This document shows positions 27,633-37,808 of a stretch of DNA of 64,000 nucleotides, one piece after another. Below the pieces are notes generated by a model, which saw only the letters and a list, made by a program, of their open reading frames with translations, did no database searches and was not told the DNA's origin. The stretch's first letter is position 1; each line of letters begins with the position of its first letter. Source of the stretch: Alphaproteobacteria bacterium (GTDB taxonomy: Bacteria; Pseudomonadota; Alphaproteobacteria; Rhodobacterales; Rhodobacteraceae). The DNA lies in NCBI GenBank assembly GCA_030427145.1, contig JAUHWT010000012.1, forward strand, positions 62,001-126,000, in the 5' to 3' direction. The position numbers were made by a program, and so were the translations under genes.

Positions 27633-28097
27633 ATGGAGCTGTCTGAAATTGTACGCGTGGACGCCGTTCGCAGTCCGGTGAAAGCAACGAGCAAAAAACG
27701 CCTGTTGCAGAATCTCTCGGACATGGCGGATACCGTGTATGGTCTCCCCACGGCTTCCACCTACAAGGCGTTGATGGAGCGCGAGGCCCTCGGTCCGACA
27801 GGTGTTGGCCGGGGCGTTGCGATTCCGCACGCAAGGTTCGACGAGGTCGACAGGGTCGTTGGGTTTTTCATTCGACTCGAAAAGCCAATTGATTTTGAGT
27901 CCGTAGACCGCCAGTCGGTTGATCTCGTGTTCGCCCTGTTCGCGCCAAAATCCGCTGGAGCTGAGCACCTGAAGGCTTTGGCGAGAGTTTCCCGGACCCT
28001 AAGGGACGAGCGGGTGTGCGCGAAGTTACGGTCGACTTTTGATCCGGCCGCGCTCTATGCAATCCTGACTGAGGGAAGCGCAGAAAAAGCTGCTTGA
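27633..28097 (+). CDS. ptsN: PTS IIA-like nitrogen-regulatory protein PtsN
   Basis: EIIA-Ntr of the nitrogen-related phosphotransferase system, a regulatory phospho-acceptor rather than a sugar carrier. 154 residues. The phosphorylated histidine lies in GVGRGVAIPHARFDEVD at about residue 66, and IRLEKPIDFESVDRQSVDLV is the typical core. ATG 27633 is chosen over the adjacent TTG; GGAG is eight bases upstream. It comes last in the lpt-rpoN-hpf-ptsN run, with a strong hairpin overlapping its stop codon. Confidence 0.94.
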   Translation: MELSEIVRVDAVRSPVKATSKKRLLQNLSDMADTVYGLPTASTYKALMEREALGPTGVGRGVAIPHARFDEVDRVVGFFIRLEKPIDFESVDRQSVDLVFALFAPKSAGAEHLKALARVSRTLRDERVCAKLRSTFDPAALYAILTEGSAEKAA

Positions 28098-28144
28098 GGT
28101 TTTTCTGCGTGGCATCCCCGGTCGAGCGAATTTATTCGGCCGGG
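28079..28144. terminator. Two-hairpin bidirectional terminator between ptsN and galU
   Basis: CGCAGAAAAA at 28079-28088 pairs perfectly with TTTTTCTGCG at 28100-28109; the stem spans the ptsN stop. A second stem CCCGGTCG/CGGCCGGG at 28117-28124 and 28137-28144 (one G-T pair) follows before the galU stop at 28158. The genes converge here, so both can use the structure. The A/T run lies inside the first stem rather than after it. Confidence 0.6.
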
Positions 28145-28157
28145 TAAAAAGGAAGTA

Positions 28158-29072
28158 CTATCCATTCGCAGCTTTGGCTGCGGGAACAAGAGATTCATTC
28201 TCAACAACGCCTGCCAGAAAATCGAGGAAATCCTCACGTAGGTCTGGCCTCGCAAGACCAAAAGCAACGGTTGCCTGGAGGTAGCCGCTCTGGGAACCGC
28301 AGTCGAACCGTCGCCCCTTGAACCTGAACGCGTGTACATTGCCCTTGCGTTCGATCTCGGTGGCAATTGCATCGGTCAACTGCACCTCACCTCCGGCACC
28401 TTTCTTGATACGGTCCAGATTTTTAAGCACGTGCGGCGTGAGGATGTATCGACCGATCACCGCGATGTTCGACGGTGCCTCCGCCTCACTCGGCTTTTCG
28501 ACCATGTTTTTGACCTTCATGGTTCGGCTCGAGGGCTTGTCGACATCCAGAATACCGTAGGAAGACACACGCTCATGAGGAACCTCCATGGCAGCAACCA
28601 TGTTGCCGCCGGTTTCCTCATAAGCCTCTACCATCTGTTGGAGGCAGGGCTTTTGTGCCTCAATAATATCGTCCGGCAAAATAACGGCGAAAGGCTCGTC
28701 ACCGATCAGTCGCCGTGCACACCACACAGCGTGGCCCAAACCAAGGCGCTCCTGCTGACGGATATATGCGACTGCGCCGCTGTCCATATCCGTCTGTTCG
28801 AGCGTTTTCATCAGTTTGGTTTTGTTTCCGTCAGCAAGCGCTTTTTCAAGTTCCGGAGCGTTGTCAAAGTAGTCTTCCAGTGCGCTTTTTCCGCGGGATG
28901 TAACAAAGATGAATTCCTTGATACCCGCCGCCCGCGCCTCGTCGATGGCGTACTGGATCAGAGGCCGGTCCACCAATGGCAGGATTTCTTTCGGTACCGA
29001 TTTTGTCGCAGGCAAAAACCTCGTGCCCAATCCGGCCACAGGAAAAACAGCTTTGCTAACCTTTTTTGTCAT
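28158..29072 (-). CDS. galU: UTP-glucose-1-phosphate uridylyltransferase GalU
   Basis: Makes UDP-glucose for surface polysaccharides, LPS core and osmoprotectant glucans. 304 residues. The nucleotide-binding start AVFPVAGLGTRFLPATKSVP, then KEILPLVDRPLIQYAIDEA, LGLGHAVWCARRLIGDEPFA and FKGRRFDCGSQSGYLQA are all typical. ATG at 29072 follows a strong GTAGGAGGT. It is a single transcription unit, with a 136-bp gap to kdsB. Confidence 0.97.
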   Translation of the reverse strand: MTKKVSKAVFPVAGLGTRFLPATKSVPKEILPLVDRPLIQYAIDEARAAGIKEFIFVTSRGKSALEDYFDNAPELEKALADGNKTKLMKTLEQTDMDSGAVAYIRQQERLGLGHAVWCARRLIGDEPFAVILPDDIIEAQKPCLQQMVEAYEETGGNMVAAMEVPHERVSSYGILDVDKPSSRTMKVKNMVEKPSEAEAPSNIAVIGRYILTPHVLKNLDRIKKGAGGEVQLTDAIATEIERKGNVHAFRFKGRRFDCGSQSGYLQATVAFGLARPDLREDFLDFLAGVVENESLVPAAKAANG

Positions 29073-29208
29073 TCGACCTCCTACACATTGGCCTTTAAAA
29101 AATACACGGTAGCAGTCTGGAGCATTGTTCCTGTCGCTATCATGAATTTTTTTTTACTCCAAAATTAATCTGTCTCTTGGTAAACGGGACTGTACGCCTC
29201 GATCGTGA

Positions 29209-30009
29209 CTACGATACGCCCAGTTCCCGCAATATTCTCTCGATACGTATAACATCAGACGGGTTGTTCAGCTCCCAAAAGGCGTGGCCCCTTGCTTCAA
29301 CCTCAACACAATGAACGTCGATCCCATTTTCCATGAATCGCAACTGCTCAAGGCCTTCCCAAAACTCGAGGGGCCCCGGCGTCAGGGCTCCATAAGACGC
29401 AAGTGCGGCCCGCCTGTATCCATAGACCCCAACGTGATGAAAAACCGGGATCTCTTCTTCGGCCGCGAGCTCGCGTCCGGTATAGGGCACAACTTCCTTG
29501 GAAAAGTACAGCGCGCGGCCTGCCCTGTCGAACACCGCAGTCGTGCCTCCGACACGTCCATTCTTCCGATCCTCAAGAAACCCCGCCAAAGCGTCCGCAT
29601 CACAGCGCAATACAGGCGTCACGACCTGTCTTGTTGGGTTTTCATGAAATGACTGGATCAATTCAGTCACAAACCACGGTGGCGTCAGCGGTGCATCGCC
29701 CTGAAGGTTAATAATAATGTCGTAGTCAGCTCCGAGTCCCTTGGCCACCACAGCACAACGCTCGGTGCCGTTTCTGCAACTGTCGGGTGTCATGACCACC
29801 TCGGCGCCAAAAGCCTCAGATGCTTCAGCTATCCGGACATCGTCGGTTGCGACAACCACCCGGTCCGCATCCTCAACCTGCTTGGCGGCCAGCCAGCTTC
29901 GATGGATGAGGCTCCGCTTCTGACCGTCAGCCCCTTCAAGTTCGACAAGGGGTTTTCCCGGATATCTGCTGGATGCGTAGCGTGCGGGAATGACGATCAG
30001 TGCGGACAT
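29209..30009 (-). CDS. kdsB: 3-deoxy-manno-octulosonate cytidylyltransferase KdsB
   Basis: Activates Kdo to CMP-Kdo for lipid A core synthesis. 266 residues. N-terminal IVIPARYASSRYPGKPLVEL, ATDDVRIAEASEAFGAEVVM and NLQGDAPLTPPWFV are the CMP-sugar synthetase motifs; most KdsB have QGDEP here, so the A is a variation. HVGVYGYRRAAL and LEQLRFMENG close the active site. Downstream of cysQ by 5 bp, so co-transcribed. Together with kdsD it covers both ends of Kdo production. Confidence 0.94.
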   Translation of the reverse strand: MSALIVIPARYASSRYPGKPLVELEGADGQKRSLIHRSWLAAKQVEDADRVVVATDDVRIAEASEAFGAEVVMTPDSCRNGTERCAVVAKGLGADYDIIINLQGDAPLTPPWFVTELIQSFHENPTRQVVTPVLRCDADALAGFLEDRKNGRVGGTTAVFDRAGRALYFSKEVVPYTGRELAAEEEIPVFHHVGVYGYRRAALASYGALTPGPLEFWEGLEQLRFMENGIDVHCVEVEARGHAFWELNNPSDVIRIERILRELGVS

Positions 30010-30014
30010 TCTTC

Positions 30015-30812
30015 TCAGCCCTGTTTGAGGGTAATTCCCGGCGCATATGCCACGAAAAATGGATTGTCGAGACCGGGCTTGCCGTATCCAAGGTCGGTGT
30101 GGTCGTCAATGCGCACCACTTTGCCACCAGCACCGATTAGTACGGCGTGACCGGCAGCAGTATCCCATTCCATTGTACGTCCAAGTCGGGGGTAAAGGTC
30201 GGCCTCACCAGCTGCCACAAGGCAAAACTTCAAAGAGGAGCCTGCAGATCGGAAATCCGACACCTTGTAGGTATTGATATAGTCATCGGTGGCCTGATCC
30301 CGATGAGATTTCGACGCGACCACCACGAGTGCCTCCTCGTTCGGTGCGGAAACCGACATGGGCTTGAGGGCGCCGACCGCGTCAACCGAATGGGGTCCGG
30401 TCTCTTCGACGGATCTGCCATCGGCATCAGTGTAAAACAGCCGATCTTTCGCCGGAGCATAAACAACGCCCCGTGTCGGAACGCCATTTTCGACCAAAGC
30501 AATGTTCACCGTAAAATCACCACGCCGGTGAACAAATTCCTTCGTTCCATCAAGCGGATCCACAAGAAAAAAAACACCGCCGGTGTCGATGTGGGTGTCG
30601 GCCTGCTCTTCGGTTACAATTCGAATGTCCGGAAATGCCTCGGCAAGGCCTTTGCAAATGATTTTGTCAGCCGCGAGATCCGCTTCCGTCACCGGAGAGT
30701 CATCCGACTTGGCCTGTACGTCAAAATCCGGCTTGTTGTACACATCCATGATTGCCGCACCTGCATGAAGTGACAGTTCCCGCATGGAAGCAACAATTTT
30801 ACCGTAATCCAT
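30015..30812 (-). CDS. cysQ: 3'(2'),5'-bisphosphate nucleotidase CysQ
   Basis: Dephosphorylates PAP/PAPS, a by-product of sulfate assimilation and sulfotransfer, in the inositol-monophosphatase-like fold. 265 residues with SPVTEADLAADKIICKGL, the acidic EEQAD metal site, DPLDGTKEFVHRRGDFTVNI and C-terminal EWDTAAGHAVLIGAGG. ATG at 30812 follows GAGGA; the frame continues upstream 32 codons without similarity. It pairs with kdsB in a two-gene unit, a common alphaproteobacterial arrangement. Confidence 0.94.
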   Translation of the reverse strand: MDYGKIVASMRELSLHAGAAIMDVYNKPDFDVQAKSDDSPVTEADLAADKIICKGLAEAFPDIRIVTEEQADTHIDTGGVFFLVDPLDGTKEFVHRRGDFTVNIALVENGVPTRGVVYAPAKDRLFYTDADGRSVEETGPHSVDAVGALKPMSVSAPNEEALVVVASKSHRDQATDDYINTYKVSDFRSAGSSLKFCLVAAGEADLYPRLGRTMEWDTAAGHAVLIGAGGKVVRIDDHTDLGYGKPGLDNPFFVAYAPGITLKQG

Positions 30813-31026
30813 TTTACTCGTCCTCAGATCAACAACCCAAACATTGGAGACCGACAGCTTCTTCGGTCGGAGCAAGCTATGGACCAGAGTTTCCGCATTT
30901 GCAAACACTTGGTCGTTCCAAACATACTTATGGCGGTATTATGCCTCTTTTTGGACAGAATCGTGAAACTCGGACAAAAGCACCGCTTCGCTCTCATAAG
31001 TTGACGCTGGGGCATTAGGCGAGCAC

Positions 31027-31635
31027 CTAATCGACCACTCGAAGCGTCAAATTGATCCTGCCGCCGCGGGGAAGCAGCGCGCTGGACCCAAATTTAATCC
31101 TGTCAACGCCATGATAAATTTGCCGGGCGTCGCCACCCAACACCACAACATCGCCACTTTGCAACCAGACAGATGCAGTCGAGTCAGATCGCTCCAATCC
31201 GCCGACCCGAAAAAGCCCCTCATCACCCAGGCTGATCGATACAACGGGCCACGAGAAATCCGCCTCGTCACTATCCGTATGAAGGCCCATTCTTGCGTTT
31301 TCCCTGTAGTAGTTGATCAAACAACAATCCGGATCGCGTTCACCGGGGACGAGATCTCTCCAAACCCGTATTGCGGTTTCGGGAATTGCTGGCCAGTTCA
31401 CTCCGGACGGATGTCGATCAATGTATCGGTAGCCTCTACTGTCACTGAACCAGCCATATTTTCCAGCGGAAGTCATGCCTACGCTCATCGGCTTCCCCCA
31501 TCTGGTTTTAGGTGAGAAAAGCGGCGCATTCCCAACGACGTCGGAAACTTCTCCGACCAAAGCCTTCTGCTCCAACTTCGGGAGGAAGCTCGGGAGATGA
31601 GAAAAACCGTCAATTTTAGGCAATGGTCTCTTCAT
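31027..31635 (-). CDS. alkB: AlkB-type 2-oxoglutarate/Fe(II) DNA repair dioxygenase
   Basis: Predicted to remove methyl groups from 1-methyladenine and 3-methylcytosine in DNA or RNA by oxidation. 202 residues. Iron ligands are H119 and D121 (MGLHTDSDEADF) and H175 (IYHGVDRI). NYY near 108-110 and RGGRINLTLR near 190-199 give the 2-oxoglutarate arginines, and GWFSDSRGYRY is the nucleotide-recognition lid. Start at ATG 31635; a TTG 51 bases upstream is possible but weaker. Single gene divergent from dnaK. Confidence 0.94.
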   Translation of the reverse strand: MKRPLPKIDGFSHLPSFLPKLEQKALVGEVSDVVGNAPLFSPKTRWGKPMSVGMTSAGKYGWFSDSRGYRYIDRHPSGVNWPAIPETAIRVWRDLVPGERDPDCCLINYYRENARMGLHTDSDEADFSWPVVSISLGDEGLFRVGGLERSDSTASVWLQSGDVVVLGGDARQIYHGVDRIKFGSSALLPRGGRINLTLRVVD

Positions 31636-31792
31636 GGAATTGCTACTCTCATCCTGTGCCGTCCATGTCGGCCATATTGGGTTCAAAACGTCCCAAATGA
31701 ACCGACTGACCCGTGAATTGTGGCGAATTTCCCTTGATCTTCGGCCTCAGCCAATATTTGCCACAAAAAGGTCATTCGTTCAGGTTCGACCG

Positions 31793-31822
31793 GTTGCAGG
31801 CTGCTGGACAGAAACCTATATA
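31793..31822 (+). promoter_or_regulatory. Possible sigma-32-type promoter for dnaK
   Basis: GTTGCA at 31793-31798 and CTATAT at 31816-31821 (CCTATATAC in context) are 17 bp apart, resembling the alphaproteobacterial RpoH form CTTGAA ... CCTATAT. It lies 110 bp before the dnaK start. No CIRCE inverted repeat was seen in this region, which fits sigma-32 control of dnaK in this group. Confidence 0.4.
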
Positions 31823-31931
31823 CCCTCCGAAAAGCGGTTACGCACATTTATGTGAAGTGCCGCACAAGGGATGCGGGCAGGTGCTGGTCACCGGGCCTGT
31901 CACGCGAAATTGCCGCTCGAAAGGACTGCTT

Positions 31932-33854
31932 ATGTCGAAAGTCATCGGTATTGACCTCGGTACTACGAACTCCTGTGTCTCCATCATGGATGGCAGCCAG
32001 CCACGGGTTATCGAAAACTCCGAAGGTGCAAGAACCACACCCTCCATCGTTGCATTCACCGACGATGAACGCCTTGTTGGTCAGGCCGCCAAGCGCCAAG
32101 CCGTAACCAACTCCGAAAATACACTGTTTGCCATCAAGCGTCTCATTGGACGCCGCCATGACGACCCGACGGTCGCCAAGGACAAGGACATGGTGCCCTA
32201 CAAGATCGTCCCCGGCCCCAATGGCGATGCCTGGGTTGAGGTGAAGGGCGAAAAATACTCCCCCAGCCAGATTTCCGCCTTCACGCTGCAGAAGATGAAG
32301 GAAACTGCGGAATCTTACCTCGGTGAAGAAGTGTCCCAGGCCGTGATCACTGTTCCGGCTTACTTCAACGACGCACAGCGTCAGGCCACTAAAGACGCCG
32401 GTAAGATCGCTGGCCTCGAAGTCCTTCGCATCATCAACGAGCCGACTGCTGCCGCACTGGCCTACGGTCTCGACAAGGAAGGCTCCAAAACCATCGCGGT
32501 ATACGACCTTGGTGGTGGTACGTTCGATATTTCGATCCTCGAAATTGATGAGGGCCTGTTTGAGGTTAAGTCCACCAACGGTGACACGTTCCTCGGTGGT
32601 GAGGACTTCGACATGCGGATTGTCGAGTATCTTGCCGAGCAGTTTCAGAAGGAAAACGGCGTCGATCTGACGAAAGACAAGATGGCTCTCCAGCGGCTTA
32701 AGGAAGCTGCGGAAAAAGCCAAAATCGAACTTTCCAGCTCGTCCCAGACTGAGATTAACCAGCCGTTTATCTCGATGGACCCGAAAACCCACCAGCCCCT
32801 GCACCTCGTGCTGAAGCTGACCCGCGCCAAACTCGAAAGCCTGGTTTCGGACCTGATCGTGCGCTCCATGAAACCGTGTGCGGCAGCGCTTAAAGACGCA
32901 GGTATCGCCAAGTCTGAAATCGATGAGGTTATCCTCGTTGGTGGTATGACCCGCATGCCGAAAGTCATGGAAGAGGTTTCCAAATTCTTCGGGAAAGAAC
33001 CTCACAAGGGAGTGAACCCTGATGAGGTTGTGGCCATGGGTGCCGCTATTCAGGCTGGTGTACTTCAGGGTGACGTTAAGGACGTCGTTCTGCTCGACGT
33101 GACACCTCTGTCCCTCGGCATTGAGACCCTGGGCGGTGTGTTCACTCGACTGATCGACCGCAACACCACCATCCCGACCAAGAAGAGCCAAATCTTCTCG
33201 ACGGCTGAGGACAACCAGAACGCAGTGACGATCCGGGTTTTCCAGGGTGAGCGTGAAATGGCCGCGGACAACAAGATCCTTGGTCAGTTCAACCTTGAAC
33301 AGATCCCGCCTGCCCCGCGTGGCGTGCCCCAGATTGAGGTAACCTTCGACATTGACGCCAACGGCATTGTATCCGTCAGCGCCAAGGACAAAGGTACCAA
33401 TCAGGAGCAGAAGATCACCATTCAGGCTTCCGGCGGTCTCTCGGATGAGGACATCGACCGCATGGTTCGGGAAGCCGAGGAGAACGCGGACGCCGATAAG
33501 GAGCGCCGCGAACTGGTCGAAGCCCGCAACCAGGCTGAAAGCCTGATCCACGGAACGGAAAAATCCGTGTCGGAACATGGCGACAAAGTTGATCCGTCGA
33601 CTCTTGAAGTGATTGAAATGTCGCTGAAAAACCTCAAGGAAGCGCTTGAGGATGACGATGCGGAAACCATCAAGGCCCGTATTCAGGATGTCACGGAAGC
33701 GTCCATGAAACTTGGCGAAGCCATCTACAAGGCCCAGGCCGAGGAAATGGCAGCGTCGTCCGAAGAGGATGGTGGCGCGGACAACACCGCACAGGAATCC
33801 GATGACGTGGTCGACGCCGACTTCGAAGATATCGATGACGACAAAAAATCCTGA
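31932..33854 (+). CDS. dnaK: Chaperone protein DnaK (Hsp70)
   Basis: ATP-dependent chaperone. 640 residues: actin-like ATPase domain (1-385) starting [20 protein letters not shown], with [53 protein letters not shown] and [11 protein letters not shown]; substrate domain (390-500) and helical lid. The acidic tail ends [17 protein letters not shown]. The ATG at 31932 follows AAGGA and begins the conserved N-terminus; the frame is open 219 bases further upstream without similarity. dnaJ follows after a hairpin, and grpE and hrcA are nearby. Confidence 0.98.
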   Translation: MSKVIGIDLGTTNSCVSIMDGSQPRVIENSEGARTTPSIVAFTDDERLVGQAAKRQAVTNSENTLFAIKRLIGRRHDDPTVAKDKDMVPYKIVPGPNGDAWVEVKGEKYSPSQISAFTLQKMKETAESYLGEEVSQAVITVPAYFNDAQRQATKDAGKIAGLEVLRIINEPTAAALAYGLDKEGSKTIAVYDLGGGTFDISILEIDEGLFEVKSTNGDTFLGGEDFDMRIVEYLAEQFQKENGVDLTKDKMALQRLKEAAEKAKIELSSSSQTEINQPFISMDPKTHQPLHLVLKLTRAKLESLVSDLIVRSMKPCAAALKDAGIAKSEIDEVILVGGMTRMPKVMEEVSKFFGKEPHKGVNPDEVVAMGAAIQAGVLQGDVKDVVLLDVTPLSLGIETLGGVFTRLIDRNTTIPTKKSQIFSTAEDNQNAVTIRVFQGEREMAADNKILGQFNLEQIPPAPRGVPQIEVTFDIDANGIVSVSAKDKGTNQEQKITIQASGGLSDEDIDRMVREAEENADADKERRELVEARNQAESLIHGTEKSVSEHGDKVDPSTLEVIEMSLKNLKEALEDDDAETIKARIQDVTEASMKLGEAIYKAQAEEMAASSEEDGGADNTAQESDDVVDADFEDIDDDKKS

Positions 33855-33870
33855 ACTGGATAATTGCGTC

Positions 33871-33904
33871 AAAATGGTCTCCCCATAAAGGGGGGGCCAT
33901 TTTG
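33871..33904 (+). terminator. Hairpin with T tail between dnaK and dnaJ
   Basis: AAAATGGTCTCCCC and GGGGGGCCATTTT at 33871-33904 form a long stem with small mismatches over an ATAAA loop. The pairing ends in an A/T-rich section, giving TTTT on the 3' side as in an intrinsic terminator. It sits 17-50 bp after dnaK, before dnaJ. It probably acts as an attenuator making dnaJ less abundant than dnaK. Confidence 0.6.
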
Positions 33905-33927
33905 CCGTTTGAAGGGACCACTCCCAC

Positions 33928-35076
33928 ATGGCAAAACGTGACTATTACGAAACGATTGGCGTATCCAAAGGTGCCTCCGCTGCGGAGATAAAAAAGGCTT
34001 TCCGCAAGAAAGCCATGGAACTGCATCCTGACAGGAATCAGGACAATCCAAACGCCGAAGCCCAGTTTAAGGAAGTCAACGAGGCCTACGAGGTTCTCAA
34101 GGACGAACAGAAAAAAGCCGCCTATGACCGCTTTGGGCATGCCGCATTTGAAAACGGCGGTGGCGGAGCCGGCGGATTTCGCGGTGGACATGCACATGGC
34201 GACTTCTCCAGCGCTTTCTCCGATGTGTTCGACGATCTGTTTGGCGACTTCATGGGCGGCGGCACTCGCGCGCGTGGTCAGAGGGCGAGTCGCGGATCGG
34301 ATCTTCGCTACAATCTGACAATTACCCTTGAGGAAGCATATGAGGGTAAACAGGCAACCATCAGCGTTCCAGGGAGCGTAGCCTGTGACACCTGTAACGG
34401 TTCCGGCGCGGAAGGTGGCGCCGAGCCCGCAACCTGTCCGACCTGTTCCGGTCAAGGTAAGGTTCGGGCGCAGCAGGGATTCTTCACTGTTGAGCGCACC
34501 TGCCCGACCTGCGGCGGCAAAGGTCAGATTATTAAGAACCCCTGTGGCGCCTGCGCCGGAGCGGGTCGTCTTCGTAAAGACCGCACTCTGAATGTAAATA
34601 TTCCGGCTGGCGTTGAAACGGGAACCCGGATCCGACTCGCGGGTGAAGGTGAGGCGGGTCTGCGTGGCGGACCGGCAGGCGATCTCTACATTTTCATCGA
34701 GGTTGCGGACCACCAGATTTTTGAGCGTGACGGCCAAAATCTCTTCTGCCGCATTCCGGTTTCGATGACGACGGCTGCACTTGGTGGTGAGATCGAAGCA
34801 CCCACCCTTGATGGCGGCCGAACACGGGTGAAAGTTCCGGTTGGAGTTCAGTCCGGCAAGCAGCTTCGTCTGCGGAGCAAGGGCATGCCGGCACTTCGCG
34901 GAGCGGGCTCGGGCGATCTTTACATTGAGCTGCACGTGGAAACGCCTGTTAATCTGACCAGCCGTCAGAAGGAACTTCTCGCCGAGTTCGAGGAACTGGG
35001 CAGCAAAAACAACAATCCGGAATCCCATGACTTTTTCAGCAAGGTGAAGAGTTTCTGGGACGGGATGACCGGCTGA
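33928..35076 (+). CDS. dnaJ: Chaperone protein DnaJ
   Basis: Type I Hsp40 co-chaperone that delivers clients to DnaK and stimulates its ATPase. 382 residues: J domain 1-70 with H33-P34-D35 (ELHPDRNQ), Gly/Phe-rich linker ([18 protein letters not shown]), four zinc-finger CxxCxGxG repeats ([32 protein letters not shown]) near 152-220, then the two C-terminal beta domains. Complete. 74 bp separate it from mutS. Confidence 0.98.
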   Translation: MAKRDYYETIGVSKGASAAEIKKAFRKKAMELHPDRNQDNPNAEAQFKEVNEAYEVLKDEQKKAAYDRFGHAAFENGGGGAGGFRGGHAHGDFSSAFSDVFDDLFGDFMGGGTRARGQRASRGSDLRYNLTITLEEAYEGKQATISVPGSVACDTCNGSGAEGGAEPATCPTCSGQGKVRAQQGFFTVERTCPTCGGKGQIIKNPCGACAGAGRLRKDRTLNVNIPAGVETGTRIRLAGEGEAGLRGGPAGDLYIFIEVADHQIFERDGQNLFCRIPVSMTTAALGGEIEAPTLDGGRTRVKVPVGVQSGKQLRLRSKGMPALRGAGSGDLYIELHVETPVNLTSRQKELLAEFEELGSKNNNPESHDFFSKVKSFWDGMTG

Positions 35077-35150
35077 CTTTTCTATCGACCGCCCCCCTGT
35101 TAACCCGCTGTAAGCCGATGTAAAACTCACGCGGATCAGCGGGGGCCAAC

Positions 35151-37808
35151 GTGAGCGGTGACGGCAAAATCACACCTATGATGGTGCAATATCTCGAAAT
35201 CAAAGCGGAGCATTCCGATGCTCTGCTTTTTTATCGGATGGGCGACTTTTACGAACTATTTTTCGATGATGCCGTTAAGGCCAGCGCCGCTCTCGACATA
35301 GCTCTAACAAAACGCGGCAGCCATCAGGGTGAGCCCATTCCGATGTGTGGTGTGCCGGCTCATTCCTCCGAAAATTATCTGCTCACCCTGATCCGCAAGG
35401 GATTCCGCGTGGCAGTCTGTGAGCAAACGGAGGACCCTGCAGAAGCTAAGAAACGCGGATACAAAGCCGTCGTCCGGCGTGAGGTAGTTCGGCTGGTCAC
35501 CCCAGGCACGATTTCAGAAGACAGCCTTCTAGAAGCCCGACACCATAATTACCTGGCCGCCTTTTCCGAAATTCGGGGTAATGGTGCGTTCTCGTGGGTG
35601 GATATGTCTACCGGAGAGCTCACGGTAGCAGACTGTCCACCCAATCGAATTGGCCAATACCTTGCCAGGTTGGCTCCCCGGGAAGTTCTTGTTTCGGAAC
35701 AAACCAACAATGAAATTACCGCGGTCATTCAGGACAACGGTGCGGTGGTTACACCGGTGGCGCGATCATCTTTCGATTCGAGCCTTGCGGAAAAACGCAT
35801 TTCCAACGCTTTTGGCGTTAATTCACTCGACGGTTTTGCCGAGTTTGAGCGCACGGAGATTTCGGCAGTTGGTGCAATCATCGACTACCTGGAAGTCACC
35901 CAAAAAGGAAACCTTCCACTCCTCCGTCGGCCAAAACGAGAAACCCAGGGCGCGCAGATGCGGATGGATGCGGCTACGCGCCGCAACCTCGAGCTGACAC
36001 GAAGCCTGTCCGGTTCCAGAGAAGGCACACTCCTTTCCACGGTCGATCGCACGCTTACCGGCGCTGGTGCGCGTTTGCTGGAATCGCGCATCAACGCACC
36101 GTCGACCTCACCAGCTGAAATTCGCGCCACCCAGGACGCCATAAGGCATTTTGTAGAAGATGGATCCCTTCGCCCACAAATTCGGGAACACTTACGTAAG
36201 ATCCCGGACCTCGAAAGGGCCCTGTCCCGACTTGGTCTCGATCGGGGAGGCCCAAGAGACCTGGCGACCGTTCGAGACGCACTGCAACATGCGAATGATA
36301 TCTCATCTATTCTGGAAGACGACCTTCCGGAAAACCTTGGACGAAGCAAGTCGGCCCTGACCGGCCATAGCGACCTCATCGAACTACTGGAACGCGCGCT
36401 CGTCGCTGAACCTCCAACGCTCGTTCGGGACGGGGAATTCATTGCGGGAGGCTACCTTCAGGATCTGGATGATACCCGACGACTGCGCAGCCAGGGCCGC
36501 GAAGTCATAGTCTCACTACAGGAAAAATATCGCGATGAGACCGGCATTTCGGCACTGAAGATCAAACATAACAATGTGTTGGGCTATTTCGTGGAAACTC
36601 CGGCAACTCACGCGGAAAAAATGCGTGAAGAGCGGAATTCGAACACATTTTCGCACCGACAGACCACTGCCAACCAGGTTCGGTTTTCCACACTTGAGCT
36701 CGCTGAAATAGAAACAAAAATCCTGAATTCCGCGAGCCATGCCCAGGAACTGGAGAAAAGGATTTTTGCCGAACTCCGCCAGGCGGTTCTGGACCGTTAC
36801 GGTGCAGTATCGGCAGCTGCTGCCGCAATTGCGGAGATTGACTACTGCGCCGCACTTGCGGACCTGGCGGTGGACGGCGACTGGACCTGCCCCGTCATGG
36901 ATGACAGCCGGGCATTTGAGATCGAAGCTGGACGGCATCCGGTCGTTGAAAGCGCTTTACGCAAAACCGGCCAGCCTTTTGTGGCTAATGACTGCGATCT
37001 TTCAGCCGACGGCTCCGATGCGCGTCCACTATGGCTCATCACCGGCCCCAACATGGCCGGTAAATCGACTTTCCTCAGGCAAAACGCACTAATAACCGTT
37101 CTTGCGCAAATCGGATCATATGTTCCTGCGACAAAAGCTCGGATTGGAGTGGTCGACCAACTCTTCAGTCGGGTTGGCGCTGCCGACGATCTGGCGCGCG
37201 GTCGGTCAACCTTTATGGTCGAGATGATTGAGACTGCCGCGATCCTGAATCAGTCCGGAGAAAACGCCTTCGTCATTCTCGATGAAATTGGGCGTGGCAC
37301 CGCCACGTATGACGGTCTATCAATCGCCTGGGCGGTGCTGGAACACCTGCATGATGTGAACCAGTGCCGTGCGCTTTTTGCTACTCATTACCACGAACTG
37401 ACCGCTCTGACGGCGAATTTAACCGGCCTGATGAACGCAACCGTCGCGGTAAGGGACTGGCAGGGAGAAGTGATTTTCCTGCACGAAGTTCGTGAAGGCA
37501 CAGCAGACCGGTCGTATGGGGTTCAGGTTGCCAAACTGGCCGGCCTGCCTGACAGCGTGATCACCAGAGCCCGCACGGTACTGGACGCACTTGAGCAGGG
37601 TGATCGTGACCAGGGTGGCAAGGCCAAGGCATTGATCGACGATCTGCCTCTGTTCAGCGTCGGGATTAATGCCCAGCCCGTATCGGATCCGGGCCAACCA
37701 TCAGCAGTGGAAAAAAGAATTCGGGACATTCGCCCCGACGATCTCTCGCCAAGGGAAGCCCTCTCCCTGATTTATGAACTCAAGGAGATGGCAAACCAAA
37801 CTGAGTGA
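35151..37808 (+). CDS. mutS: DNA mismatch repair protein MutS
   Basis: Recognises mispairs and recruits MutL. 885 residues. The mismatch-reading motif is [10 protein letters not shown] near residues 32-41 with the Phe-X-Glu pattern. Domains II-III and clamp follow, then the ABC-type ATPase: Walker [15 protein letters not shown] near 631-644, Walker [19 protein letters not shown], and the HYHELTAL histidine stretch. GTG start at 35151 behind GGGGG. Its TGA stop is directly followed by the grpE stop on the other strand, with no spacer. Confidence 0.97.
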   Translation: MSGDGKITPMMVQYLEIKAEHSDALLFYRMGDFYELFFDDAVKASAALDIALTKRGSHQGEPIPMCGVPAHSSENYLLTLIRKGFRVAVCEQTEDPAEAKKRGYKAVVRREVVRLVTPGTISEDSLLEARHHNYLAAFSEIRGNGAFSWVDMSTGELTVADCPPNRIGQYLARLAPREVLVSEQTNNEITAVIQDNGAVVTPVARSSFDSSLAEKRISNAFGVNSLDGFAEFERTEISAVGAIIDYLEVTQKGNLPLLRRPKRETQGAQMRMDAATRRNLELTRSLSGSREGTLLSTVDRTLTGAGARLLESRINAPSTSPAEIRATQDAIRHFVEDGSLRPQIREHLRKIPDLERALSRLGLDRGGPRDLATVRDALQHANDISSILEDDLPENLGRSKSALTGHSDLIELLERALVAEPPTLVRDGEFIAGGYLQDLDDTRRLRSQGREVIVSLQEKYRDETGISALKIKHNNVLGYFVETPATHAEKMREERNSNTFSHRQTTANQVRFSTLELAEIETKILNSASHAQELEKRIFAELRQAVLDRYGAVSAAAAAIAEIDYCAALADLAVDGDWTCPVMDDSRAFEIEAGRHPVVESALRKTGQPFVANDCDLSADGSDARPLWLITGPNMAGKSTFLRQNALITVLAQIGSYVPATKARIGVVDQLFSRVGAADDLARGRSTFMVEMIETAAILNQSGENAFVILDEIGRGTATYDGLSIAWAVLEHLHDVNQCRALFATHYHELTALTANLTGLMNATVAVRDWQGEVIFLHEVREGTADRSYGVQVAKLAGLPDSVITRARTVLDALEQGDRDQGGKAKALIDDLPLFSVGINAQPVSDPGQPSAVEKRIRDIRPDDLSPREALSLIYELKEMANQTE

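Noticed and set aside
31848-33929. Long open frame on the strand opposite dnaK (about 690 codons)
   Set aside because: It is a mirror of the strongly biased dnaK codons, has no recognisable domain and no start context. dnaK on the other strand is certain.
33691-35130. Long antisense frame across dnaJ
   Set aside because: Same explanation; overlaps dnaJ fully and reads as low-complexity non-homologous sequence.
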